DNA from: Agapetus fuscipes
Taxonomy: Eukaryota; Arthropoda; Insecta; Trichoptera; Glossosomatidae
NCBI GenBank assembly: GCA_951799405.1
Contig: OX637339.1
Coordinates: forward strand, 15,314,001-15,378,000
Direction of reading: 5' to 3'
DNA length: 64,000 nt
The notes beneath the pieces are model-generated. The model was given only the letters and a program-made list of their open reading frames with translations, was not told the DNA's origin and ran no database searches. Below, piece by piece: positions 1-8,327 of the stretch (its first letter is position 1; the number at the start of each line of letters is the position of its first letter). The position numbers and the translations under genes are program-made.

Positions 1-150
1 AGGGTCGCGGCCCGCAGTCCAGCGGTTCCGGGTTCTGTTCCCACAACTCATTACTCTCTCGTGGGTTATCGGCAGTTTCCGCCGGGGGTGCTAATCGCCG
101 CTCGTTTGTCACCGGCGGGAAAATCCTAATTTGAATTTTCAAAAAAAAAA
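1..150 (+). repeat. Possible tRNA-like SINE 3' part ending in an A-run
   Basis: A GC-rich stretch with a B-box-like GGTTCCGGGTTCTGTTCCC near base 24 is followed by about 90 bases of unique-looking body and an A-run near base 141. This layout resembles the right part of a tRNA-derived SINE cut by the window edge. No second copy was found here, so the assignment is weak. Confidence 0.25.
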
Positions 151-333
151 ACGAAAACCGTTCCGAAATTAATTAATTTTGAAATGCCTATGTGTCAAAT
201 TGATAGGTTTATCTGATGTGCGTTTAATTATAAAGTAGAAAATCTACTGAAAATGTATGTATATATTGCACATATTTAGAGCTTTTAATATAATGTATAT
301 CACACACAAACGCATAATTATATAATTTCCTTC

Positions 334-755
334 AAATGGTTTACTTTGCCAATACCACCTCTGTTTCAGGGAGGTCGGCTATACTTGCATAGTGTATGTT
401 CACTTGATGTTTGGATTTTAGTTTGTAAGTACACATGCAGCATTAGTAACAGTGAACTTTCACGTATATGAGCTTTTTTTTTTTTTTATAAAATAGATTT
501 GTGGAAAGGAATGCAATACACCAACCTATTTTACCTGGCCAGTTGTCTTCATGCGAAAGCAGAAGCTTGTGTGCATGCAACGGCATCGGTTGAAACAGGG
601 TCGAAGTTATCGTCGCGGGATTCGAACCAGCGTTATCCGGTTCCAAATAACCTGTCTTGATCCCCGCGGCTATAACACCGACTGAACTTTATAAATCGAT
701 ATGAAATTTAATTTCAAATATGTTTTTGCAACTAAGATTAAAGATTATAGTGTAA
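334..755 (+). repeat. A-tail repeat (RTE-A 3' UTR family) split by a SINE-3
   Basis: Bases 334-473 match the shared repeat (CACTTTGCC-like start, CTGTTTCAGGGA, GTACACATGCAGCAT) and bases 683-755 carry its end (TTGCAACTAAGATT). A SINE-3 in the opposite orientation sits between them, so this copy is older than that SINE. Confidence 0.7.
474..682 (-). mobile_element. SINE-3, tRNA-derived, complete with poly(A)
   Basis: Read on the minus strand it starts GTCGGTGTTATAGCC, has a Pol III B-box match GGTTCGAATCC, a family body shared with 43798-44018 and 51268-51488 (ACTTCGACCCTG, GTTGCATGCAC, CTTCTGCTTTCGCATGAA) and ends in an A-run (T-run 474-487 on +). The head is about 75 bases long, as expected for a tRNA-derived SINE. 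It is a non-autonomous retroposon with no coding capacity. Confidence 0.75.
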
Positions 756-929
756 CTCCTAATAAGTACAACACAAATTAAATTATTTTTAAATTTGAGT
801 ACTGACGCTTGAAATACCATGCTAGCCTTTGAATGATGCAAAAAAATAAATAAATAATAATATTGACTTTTTTCGATTAATCCATGAAAATAATGAAATT
901 ATTTTTAAAATCATAATGCATATTTATGC

Positions 930-1075
930 CTCTTCATTGGGAGCGGGGAGGGGAATTCCTGAAATCCCGATTTTCGCGTTGTTCGCTGTAAATTATCGCT
1001 AGAATGGCCTAATCCACCCGGGACACGCGGCACTCGAACCAGCGCCCGCTCCGTCGCACGCTACTCCCAAATATA
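930..1075 (-). repeat. tRNA-like repeat, possible SINE
   Basis: The minus strand contains GCGCTGGTTCGAGTGCCGCG, a near B-box, preceded by a GC-rich stretch and followed by about 80 bases of moderately GC-rich sequence in otherwise AT-rich DNA. It looks like a tRNA-derived head and body but has no second copy here and no clear tail. Confidence 0.3.
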
Positions 1076-1130
1076 AATATATATAACTCCTCAGTCTCTT
1101 TCATCAGCCGTTTGCAACCTTCATATTGCC

Positions 1131-1735
1131 TACTTAATAAACCGACAATTGTTTTTCAACAAGTTGTCGTAGAGTGAAAATATGATCAAGACAGCCACAA
1201 CCAGTACTATTTTTTTAATACGCTTTCAAAACATCCCACAGCATACCTCTACTTTGTCTCTCTTATATATGCATAGATTAGGATGATTTATTTTGTGTGC
1301 GATATTTTTTTGTGAATCACAGCTGAAGAGCCCTGTGCGAGTTTGATCGTCGGTGTATTGCAACAATTTGTCGTCGAGTGAAAATCTGACCAACACAGCC
1401 ACTACCGGTATTATTTATTCTATACGCTTTCAAAAAATCCTACAGCATACTTCTACTTTCCACTCTCCGTTCATCAATTTACAATTTACAAGCCTAGCAT
1501 CTTGAACAGATTTGTTAATGACTGTGTAAGCAATGGACTCATCGCACATTCTTGCCTTAAACCATTCAAGTCATCACTCTTCTCACCGTCAAGTCAAACA
1601 CATGCCATTCTACGAGTATATTCATAGTTTACTTGCATTGCACTTAGGAGATCCCCATTTTCTCTGTATGGCTTCAAAACATCCCACAATATACCTCTAT
1701 CAACTGAATCAAGAGGTTTTCCAGGTCAGTTTTTT
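1131..1735 (-). pseudogene. Scrambled RTE-A reverse transcriptase remnant
   Basis: Three blocks match the RT region of the RTE-A LINE at 16690-17040 in the same orientation. Block 1131-1250 and block 1355-1460 each join the segment matching about 16980-17035 to the segment matching about 16890-16920, which is the reverse of the normal order. Block 1460-1735 is collinear with about 16675-16945. A SINE-2 3' end (1267-1350) separates the first two. The pattern suggests local tandem duplication of part of the RT gene before decay. No usable frame remains. Confidence 0.65.
1267..1350 (-). repeat. SINE-2 3' fragment inside RTE-A remnant
   Basis: The minus strand shows the GGGCTCTT and GTGATTCAC motifs and the ATAAATCATCCTAAT end shared by SINE-2 copies. 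It interrupts the scrambled RTE-A remnant. Confidence 0.55.
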
Positions 1736-1844
1736 TTTATCTTTTATGAATGCACCATTAATGAAACGCTCCCAACTTATTTTCAACAAAGAAAAATATG
1801 TTTTCCTCCCTGTCTTGGAAGGTTCTTATAAATAACATATTCTT

Positions 1845-3360
1845 TGTCAATAAAAATAGAATAATAATATTACGCCATAGTGAAAATTGCTGTAGTGAAG
1901 CATGCATGGAAAGGTGATTAAATGGTTTTCGGCCGCTGAATGCGAGAGAATTTTGTGATAGAGTGGATCATCCACCGTCGGACGGATGAAAAAATGTGAA
2001 AAAATGTGAAAAAATGTGGAAAAATTGCCATGGGGTGATTTAACACCCCCCCCCCATTTTTGGCCTCCGTGCAAAAAAAAAAACTCCCATCGAAACCTGC
2101 AAGTACTGGGGATCGAATTTTCATTAAAACTGCTATTGATAGACCTATGACTTTATTCAATTCTCAAAAAAAATAATTGATCACTTTTTAAGCACTCCGA
2201 TTTCCTTTTTCATCAGAACAATTCAAATGAAACATTTTGTATGGTTTGCGTATAAGCACTGTGAAAATTCATTTTTGATTTCTACTAAATTTTATAGAAC
2301 CAAAACAATTCTCATTAAACACTGATCTAATTAAACGATGATTTAGAAATTGAAAACATTCGTGTGTATTAATTTTATTAAAATCAATTGAATAAATCGA
2401 GTGAAAATAGAACAATGTTTAATTAGAATTGTTTTGATGCTATAAAATTACGTAGAAATAAAACAAAATTTATTTTTCATTTAAGTACATTTGAATTGTT
2501 GAATCAAATTAAAATAAAATACTTGTTAGGTGTTATTCTCACACAGCGAAACCATGGCTCATCCACAGCCTACAGTGAATTTCGATTAAAAAACCGATGA
2601 TGAAAAGATCAGCTATGGATAAAGTGTTTTTGTGAAAAGCACTGATACTGTTCAAACTTACAATAAGAGAAAAACGGATGTGAGAAAGCTATTATAAATA
2701 TATATTTTACATATTATATTTTACAAAAAAAAATCTGAGTAGATTTACATGCAGCTGACGTCACCATCTCGACCATTCATTTTAATACAAACTGTTGTTT
2801 ACCGCACGTGGTATTTAGTGTAATTTTTAAAAATTTATTAAGTCAAAATTGGAATGCTTTTACTGGTTTTTTTAACGCGTTTAAAGATTTTTGGGAATTG
2901 GGATTGAGAACAAATATTAAATATTTTGGTTCTTTCATTATACTTAAATTGCACGGAAAACAAAAAATGTTCCATACATTTTATTGTTTCAGGAAAATTT
3001 AATAAAACACATTTTTTTTTAAAGGAAACAAAAAGAAAATACAGGAAAGCCCAATAAAACAAAAGAACTTCCCAGAAAATTTATCATCCTCTTTTCCGTC
3101 AAAAATTGAACATACACAAAACTCAATTTCATCAATATTGTTTGCAGAATCAAATCATTATTTTTATGATGACGTATCCGGAAAACTTATGACGAATGAA
3201 ACAAAAACTGCTGATCTGTATGTAGACGCTTCGCATTTTTTAAGGGCCATCACCAGAAAGCGAAAGTAAAGGCGATTGTATGGGAACAATATTATCTCCT
3301 GGAACAGTGTATTATATATAAACCTGTACATTTTATTCTCCTTGATTTAAGAACGACGAT
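1845..3360. other. AT-rich DNA without recognised genes
   Basis: There is a short tandem run of AAAAAATGTG (about 1986-2020), C-runs and A-runs, but no coding region or repeat shared with the rest of the window. Open frames here are short and look like chance. Confidence 0.6.
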
Positions 3361-3366
3361 ACAATT

Positions 3367-3560
3367 CACTTTGCCAATGTCACCCCTGTTTCAGGGAATG
3401 TCGGCAAGAGTTGCAGGGCTTATGTTCATTTGAGGTTTGGATTTTATTTTTAAGTACACAATCAGCATTTGTAAGCGCGAACTACACGTGTTTGTTTGTG
3501 GGCATACATCTGAGAGCTTTGAATGAATATATCCTTGCAACTTAGATTATAGTTTATAGA
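3367..3560 (+). repeat. A-tail repeat copy
   Basis: It matches the family core from TTCACTTTGCCAATGTCACC to TTGCAACTTAGATTATAG, and ends in the AGATTATAG type of tail. There is no RTE coding sequence upstream. Confidence 0.75.
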
Positions 3561-4228
3561 TACAAAACCATGCTTTCTACCGCTTGATTCGTGGCGGGAT
3601 TTACAATCCTGCATTTCAGTAAGAAGTTTGTATTGTCGCGAACTTGAAATACGTGCGCTTATACACGCATACACCTATTTACGTACTATAGAACCATCTA
3701 GGAGTAGTCGTGCATTGGAATGACGTTCTAGTGATTGCGTGTGTACATAATGTTCTGGTGTTGGAATGATCTAGTAAGTGCGAGAAAGACATCTCTGGTT
3801 CATTACAAAAGAGATCAAAATGGTACGGACAGAAAGTCGCAAGAGAGCAATTTGCTAAGTCACACCTATAAACAGTGATTGTCAAGTTGTGAGATGAATT
3901 GTAAATTGTGAAAAATAAATGCTGGCATGTTAATTAAGAAGAGAATCCAGCAGAAAATGTAACAGTATGTTCCAGACAATTGTAGAAGGCAACGTGAACA
4001 AAGACTACTGTTACTCCTAAGATGCAGAACTAAACTACCAAAAGTTATGACTATAGGGAAGGCAATGGCTATGCTCAATGAGATCTCCTCTTAGATTGAT
4101 ATCTTCTACCTGTGTGAGAATCAGCTTAGACAGAGGCTTACGTTTCTGTTCAGCTGATCCAGTTTTTCTTAAATTTATTTGTTTAAAGTATGAGAAAACG
4201 CAGAAACACAACTAAACTACACATAAAG

Positions 4229-4529
4229 TGTAACTTCTTGCCTACATTGTCCACGAAGGGGTCGCATGTGGCGCTTCGGGACTTATTTATTTTTACGTGT
4301 AAGGTAGCCAGCCTCACGCCAACCATTTCATTTACAGCGGTAATTTCTCAGCTCCCGATGAGGTAAGCTCTCATTTCTTGTGAAGGTTGAGTGAACCCTG
4401 ACAGTATTTATTTTTGGATTTGAAAAACACCGAAACGGGAAATCATTTCTGACACCATCAGTTAGGATCAAACCCTTGCTCTCGGCATGGGATACAAGCA
4501 TTCTATTAACTGAGCTATCGACCTTGGAA
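4229..4529 (-). mobile_element. SINE-1, part of a SINE-2/SINE-1 composite
   Basis: On the minus strand the tRNA-like head has an A-box (TAGCTCAGTTAA, decayed) and a B-box region, followed by the body landmarks GAAATGATTTCCCGTTTCGG and GGGGTCG. It abuts a SINE-2 in the same orientation (4530-4727), the order also seen at 22851-23334. Confidence 0.75.
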
Positions 4530-4727
4530 GGAGATTGGTCGTCTCTACAAAACGCCATTTCTCAAGCAAAACTCAGTTGCTGTAAGGGTTTATAATGATG
4601 GCCCGTCTTTGGTAAATGAATTTTTCAACCTAGTGAATACTTTATTTGAAAATAGAAAAGGTGCTTAAACTCACGACTTTCCATTTACGAGTCCGCAAAG
4701 CTAGACTAGACCACGGACCGGTCCTAT
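4530..4727 (-). mobile_element. SINE-2 head part of composite
   Basis: The minus strand begins GGACCGGTCCGTGGTCTAG, the tRNA-like head of SINE-2, and continues to the CAACTGAGTTTTGCTTGAG and GACGACCAAT landmarks before joining the SINE-1 head. The usual SINE-2 3' end (GGGCTCTTGAGG) is absent. Confidence 0.7.
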
Positions 4728-5159
4728 ATACAAGAAGAAGAAAAAAAATCCAAGCTTTTCCAAGGTGTAACGATGTTCTCTACATTTGATGTACTTTTTT
4801 TTCTAAATACCTGTTTTCGGCGAGCAGATACTTTAACACTGAAGTTGGATAATTGATGGATTGAGACTGATTACCAATTACCAATTAATTTTGTCAATTT
4901 GGTGACGTCACGGATTTTTTTCAATTCCCCCTTCGAGAAAAATCCGGATTTCTCTGCGTGGAAAAAATTCGAGAAAAATTCTCTCCAATCAGATTCACAG
5001 AGACATTAACCACGCCTTGAACTCTCCATCAATCGATTATTTCAATACAAACCGAAAAATAGTATTGATTTAAAGCTGTCGCTAAGTTTTCATTGAATCA
5101 AAGCGCGTAGAACTTTTGGTTTTGTCTTTTACCTTTTGTGATTCGAGTTTTCTAACGCT

Positions 5160-5458
5160 TCTAAGCTGCACATATAGTATTACTTCTTGCCGCGTTTTCC
5201 GCGAAAGGGTAGCATGTAGCAAGTAGAACCTATTTCTTTTTACACGCAAGGGGGCCGGCTTTACGCCAACGACTTCAGTTAAAATGGGTGTTTCCCAGCT
5301 CTCGAGGGGGCTGGTACTCATTTATCGTAGAGGCTTTGCCGGTATTTTATTTGGGTTTGAAATAAACATCAAAACGGAAAAAAAATTCTGACACCCTCGT
5401 TGAGATTCGAAACCGAGCTTTCGGCGTGGAATTCAAGCACTCTACCAACTGAGCTAAA
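5160..5458 (-). mobile_element. SINE-1 copy
   Basis: On the minus strand the A-box TTAGCTCAGTTGG is well kept and the B-box is decayed. The body contains the GACACC, CCCCCTCGAGAGCTGGGAAA and GTAAAAAGAAATAGG landmarks, and the element ends near CTATATGTGCAGCTTAG. Confidence 0.75.
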
Positions 5459-5463
5459 AGTCT

Positions 5464-5625
5464 TTATCTGTACTGTATCCTGCCGCCGTTCCACTAGGGG
5501 TGGCCGGTACCTCCGCAGATGCGCCTCCACTTTTTTCTGTCCTTACAAACCACTTTCATTTCCTCAATATTCATCACCATTTTCATACATACTCTTCTCT
5601 TATTCTCACTCTGCAGGTTAATCTG
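5464..5625 (-). pseudogene. RTE-B LINE 3' end fragment
   Basis: Read on the minus strand it encodes the last ~35 residues of the RTE-B protein (pattern C-x-KxWR-x-C-G-TGHP) followed by the GGAACGGCGGCAGGATACAG tail motif. It is strongly 5'-truncated and directly abuts the SINE-1 head at 5458. Confidence 0.7.
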
Positions 5626-6146
5626 CTAAATCATAAATGTTAATAGGTAGTTGCGACTTATTTAATAGATTATACGCTTATTTATTGTTTCTTTAATTTT
5701 AATCTCGACTTGACATTGAAACTATCTTAGATAAAAGGAATTGGACTTACTATAAATTTAATATTTCATCTCAATTTTGGCGTCAAAATATCACACTTAT
5801 GTATGTATTTAAAATACATAAATAATCCATCTTATTCAGAGATATTTCAAGACGATAATAATCTGGACTTAAATCTGACGTTTCCTCTGAGAAAATTAAA
5901 AGAACTTTGTGAAAGGTGTGCTTAGTTTAACTGCGAATTTCAAGTGAAAATTTCATATCTTGTTTTAGGACGAAGCAACGTTATTAGAATAACAAGATAA
6001 CGTTATATGTTTTCAAGAAAATGTGCTTTATTAAATTAAAAATACATCTTTGTTGAATGTAGAAGCATTCCCTTCTTACTTTGTCATCTTATAAGAAATA
6101 AATAAAAATAAAATAGTGTTTTAGAATACTTTGAGTATGTAATGTT

Positions 6147-6189
6147 CCACGACCGGTTTAGCAAACAAAATGTTTGCATATTCAGGTGG
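6147..6189 (-). ncRNA. Degenerate hammerhead-like motif
   Basis: The minus strand has CCAC, CTGAATA (for CTGANGA), a perfect 6-bp helix (GCAAAC/GTTTGC with ATTTT loop), TAAA (for GAAA), CCGGTC and GTGG. The outer CCAC/GTGG pair forms helix I. G8 and G12 are altered, so it should be inactive, but its layout matches 33214-33266. Confidence 0.45.
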
Positions 6190-6299
6190 CTTTATAAATA
6201 TACATATGTATATTGCATCTCTTTAGTCTTTATTTTTTTAAAGTATATTTTTTTCAAGTAAAAATAAAAACCGAGTGTAAAGGATGTTTGAAAATTGAA

Positions 6300-6500
6300 T
6301 GATATATTTTGTTTACTGCACCAGGAATCGAATTTACTACCTTTCATTTGCGAGTCTGTGGCGTTAACAACTAAATTACGGACTGATTTGCGATTATTTA
6401 TCGTAGCTCTGAATATTTAATAATAAAATTTGGATGATTTATTTAGGGAGCGCTGTTTTGTGTGTATCACACTTCAAAAGCCTAACTTGTGGGCTAGAAC
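6300..6500 (-). repeat. SINE-2 head and SINE-2 3' end fragments
   Basis: Bases 6300-6395 are a decayed SINE-2 tRNA-like head on the minus strand. Bases 6424-6500 are a SINE-2 3' end, with the ATAAATCATCC and GTGTGATACACACAAAACAGC-type motifs. They are either two insertions or one rearranged copy. Confidence 0.55.
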
Positions 6501-6717
6501 ATTTCGAGATTACATCTGCAATGACCACATACGACAAGCTTGTGAAATAAAGGGAAAAAGTGAGATGGAGCAGATCGAAGAGGCGATTTTAGAGAAATTA
6601 TGTATCCCGAATGAGTCATGTAAGACTCGCACACATCGTAGCTAATAAGATGCCAATAGATTAACGCATAGCTGGAAGGCTTCTTATTCAGGAGGTCTTC
6701 CAGATAGGCGTAGTTTC

Positions 6718-6998
6718 TTCTTCTCATTCTTGCCGTGTTGTCCCCGAAGAGGTCACACGTGAGGAGTGAAATCTTTTTATTTTTACATATAAGCCTCACG
6801 CCAACCACACTTAGGGTTCCCTGCTCCCAAGGGGGCTGGTACTCATTTCTCGTGAAGTCTAAGTAAACCTTGCGGGTGTCTTATTTTGGGTTTGAAATAA
6901 AACACTGAAACGGGAAATCATTTCTGACACCCTGGGTGGGATTTGAGTTCGAGCTCTCGGCATGGAATGCAAGCACTCTACCAACTGAGCCATTGACT
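6718..6998 (-). mobile_element. SINE-1 copy
   Basis: The minus strand has A-box TGGCTCAGTTGGTAGAG and landmarks TCAGAAATGATTTCCCGTTT and GAGTACCAGCCCCCTTGGGA. The B-box is changed. Confidence 0.75.
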
Positions 6999-7411
6999 GG
7001 AATTAGGATTTAGTGAAAAATGGAAGAACTTCTCATCTTGAGATCTATGAAGCGATATGAAATTTTTGTTTTGTGAATCACAGATAGAAATATCTAAATC
7101 ATAATTCAAGATTTTATTTATGTTGTATGTAACGCACGGTGTTTGTTGATATCATGTCACCTAAGTAAGTTATTTTGAATGGGACAGTATGTTTCTTTGA
7201 ATTGCTGTGAGAATGGAAGTGAATCAAATGTAGATAGATACTAAAGAGGCCCTGAACATGAGTTCAACCAAATTCGAATATTCGACCGACTATTCGGTCT
7301 AAAGTATGTAAACCGATGCGAATATTTGGCCTAATGATTGAGTTTATTGTAAGTAATAAACAGGTTTATACAGGCCAACGCATTTCATTTGATCAATTCC
7401 TTGACTCATAA

Positions 7412-7509
7412 GTTGGTATGAGGTGGACCAAACGTACTGTACAAAAAGGTTCACTTTGCCAATGTCACATATGTTTCAGGAAAGGTCGGTTAAAGTGGCA
7501 GGGATTATG
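7412..7509 (+). repeat. A-tail repeat, left half, interrupted by the Jockey-group LINE
   Basis: The sequence follows the repeat from AAGTTGGTATGAGG to GCAGGGATTATG, stops there, and resumes after the LINE poly(A) at 11342 (TCCATTT, AAACGCGAGCTTACAC, AACTAAGATT). The LINE therefore inserted at a position equivalent to TTATG/TTCATTT of the repeat. A TATG/ATG overlap may be the target duplication but merges with the poly(A). Confidence 0.7.
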
Positions 7510-7511
7510 GA

Positions 7512-7844
7512 ATGCCCACAAGGGGGCAAGTGACACTGGAAAAAATGATGGACGCCATCGACAAGATGACCGAAGTCATTACAACTCTCCAGGGCACAGT
7601 CAGGGAGCAGAATTCTCTAATAATGCAACTAAGTGCCAAAATTGTAAAGATGGAGATCACCTTGGAGAGTCAGGGGTCTCCAACTATTCTCAAAAATGAG
7701 AAGTACTCCGAGGCTTTGAAAAAAAATAAACCCGAGACCAAACAGCAAAAGCAGCAGCTGAAGCAACCAAGGGTCATCGATGGGCCAAGCCATGAAGGGT
7801 TACAGCAGCATATTATAGTGCATCATAAAGTGCAACAGCAGGAG

Positions 7845-7875
<31 letters not shown>

Positions 7876-8327
7876 GACAGCAGCAGCATCAGCATCAGCA
7901 GCAGCAGCATCAACGGCAGCAACTGAAGCCATCAAAGTTGCCGCTGCAGCAACGGGAACAGCCACCAGAGCTGCCGCAACAACAGCACCCTTGGAAGGTG
8001 CAAGGACCAAGGAGACCAAGGCGAGGTAACAAGATTCTAACAGGATCAGGGACTGCTGATGTCCTGAAGGCCTCGGAAAAAAGAATGGGCATTCACGTTT
8101 GGCGCTTAGCAAAAACCACGTCCAAGGAAGACTTGTTGAATTTTGTCGGATCATTGGTTGATCAAAGGGACAAAATTCAAATAGACACCCTTCAATCCAG
8201 AGGAGAATATGCCTCTTTCAAATTGACACTTAACCAAGACGCATTTGAAAAAGTGTTCAAGCCTGAAGTCTGGCCAACAGGAGTACTAATTAACAGGTAC
8301 TTTATAGAAAAAAAAGCTAAAAAATGA
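7512..8327 (+). CDS. LINE ORF1 protein (Gag-like), glutamine-rich, probably N-truncated
   Basis: The 271-residue product should bind the element RNA as a nucleoprotein. Residues about 8-55 look like an amphipathic coiled coil (MMDAIDKMTEVITTLQGTV pattern). Residues about 105-160 are dominated by glutamine with some histidine, encoded by CAG/CAA runs. Residues about 190-265 (GIHVWRL, SFKLTL, WPTGVLINRYF) resemble the folded C-terminal RNA-binding-like domain of insect LINE ORF1 proteins. No CCHC knuckles or PHD-type cysteines are present, whereas many relatives have one or the other. The start is the first ATG after the insertion junction, so the true N-terminus may be missing. The stop overlaps the ORF2 start as ATGA. 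The polyQ tract is odd for such a protein and may be repeat expansion. Confidence 0.8.

Noticed and set aside
7813..8154. Minus-strand alanine/valine-rich frame opposite the polyQ tract
   Set aside because: CAG/CAA runs read backwards give such frames. It is a shadow of LINE ORF1.
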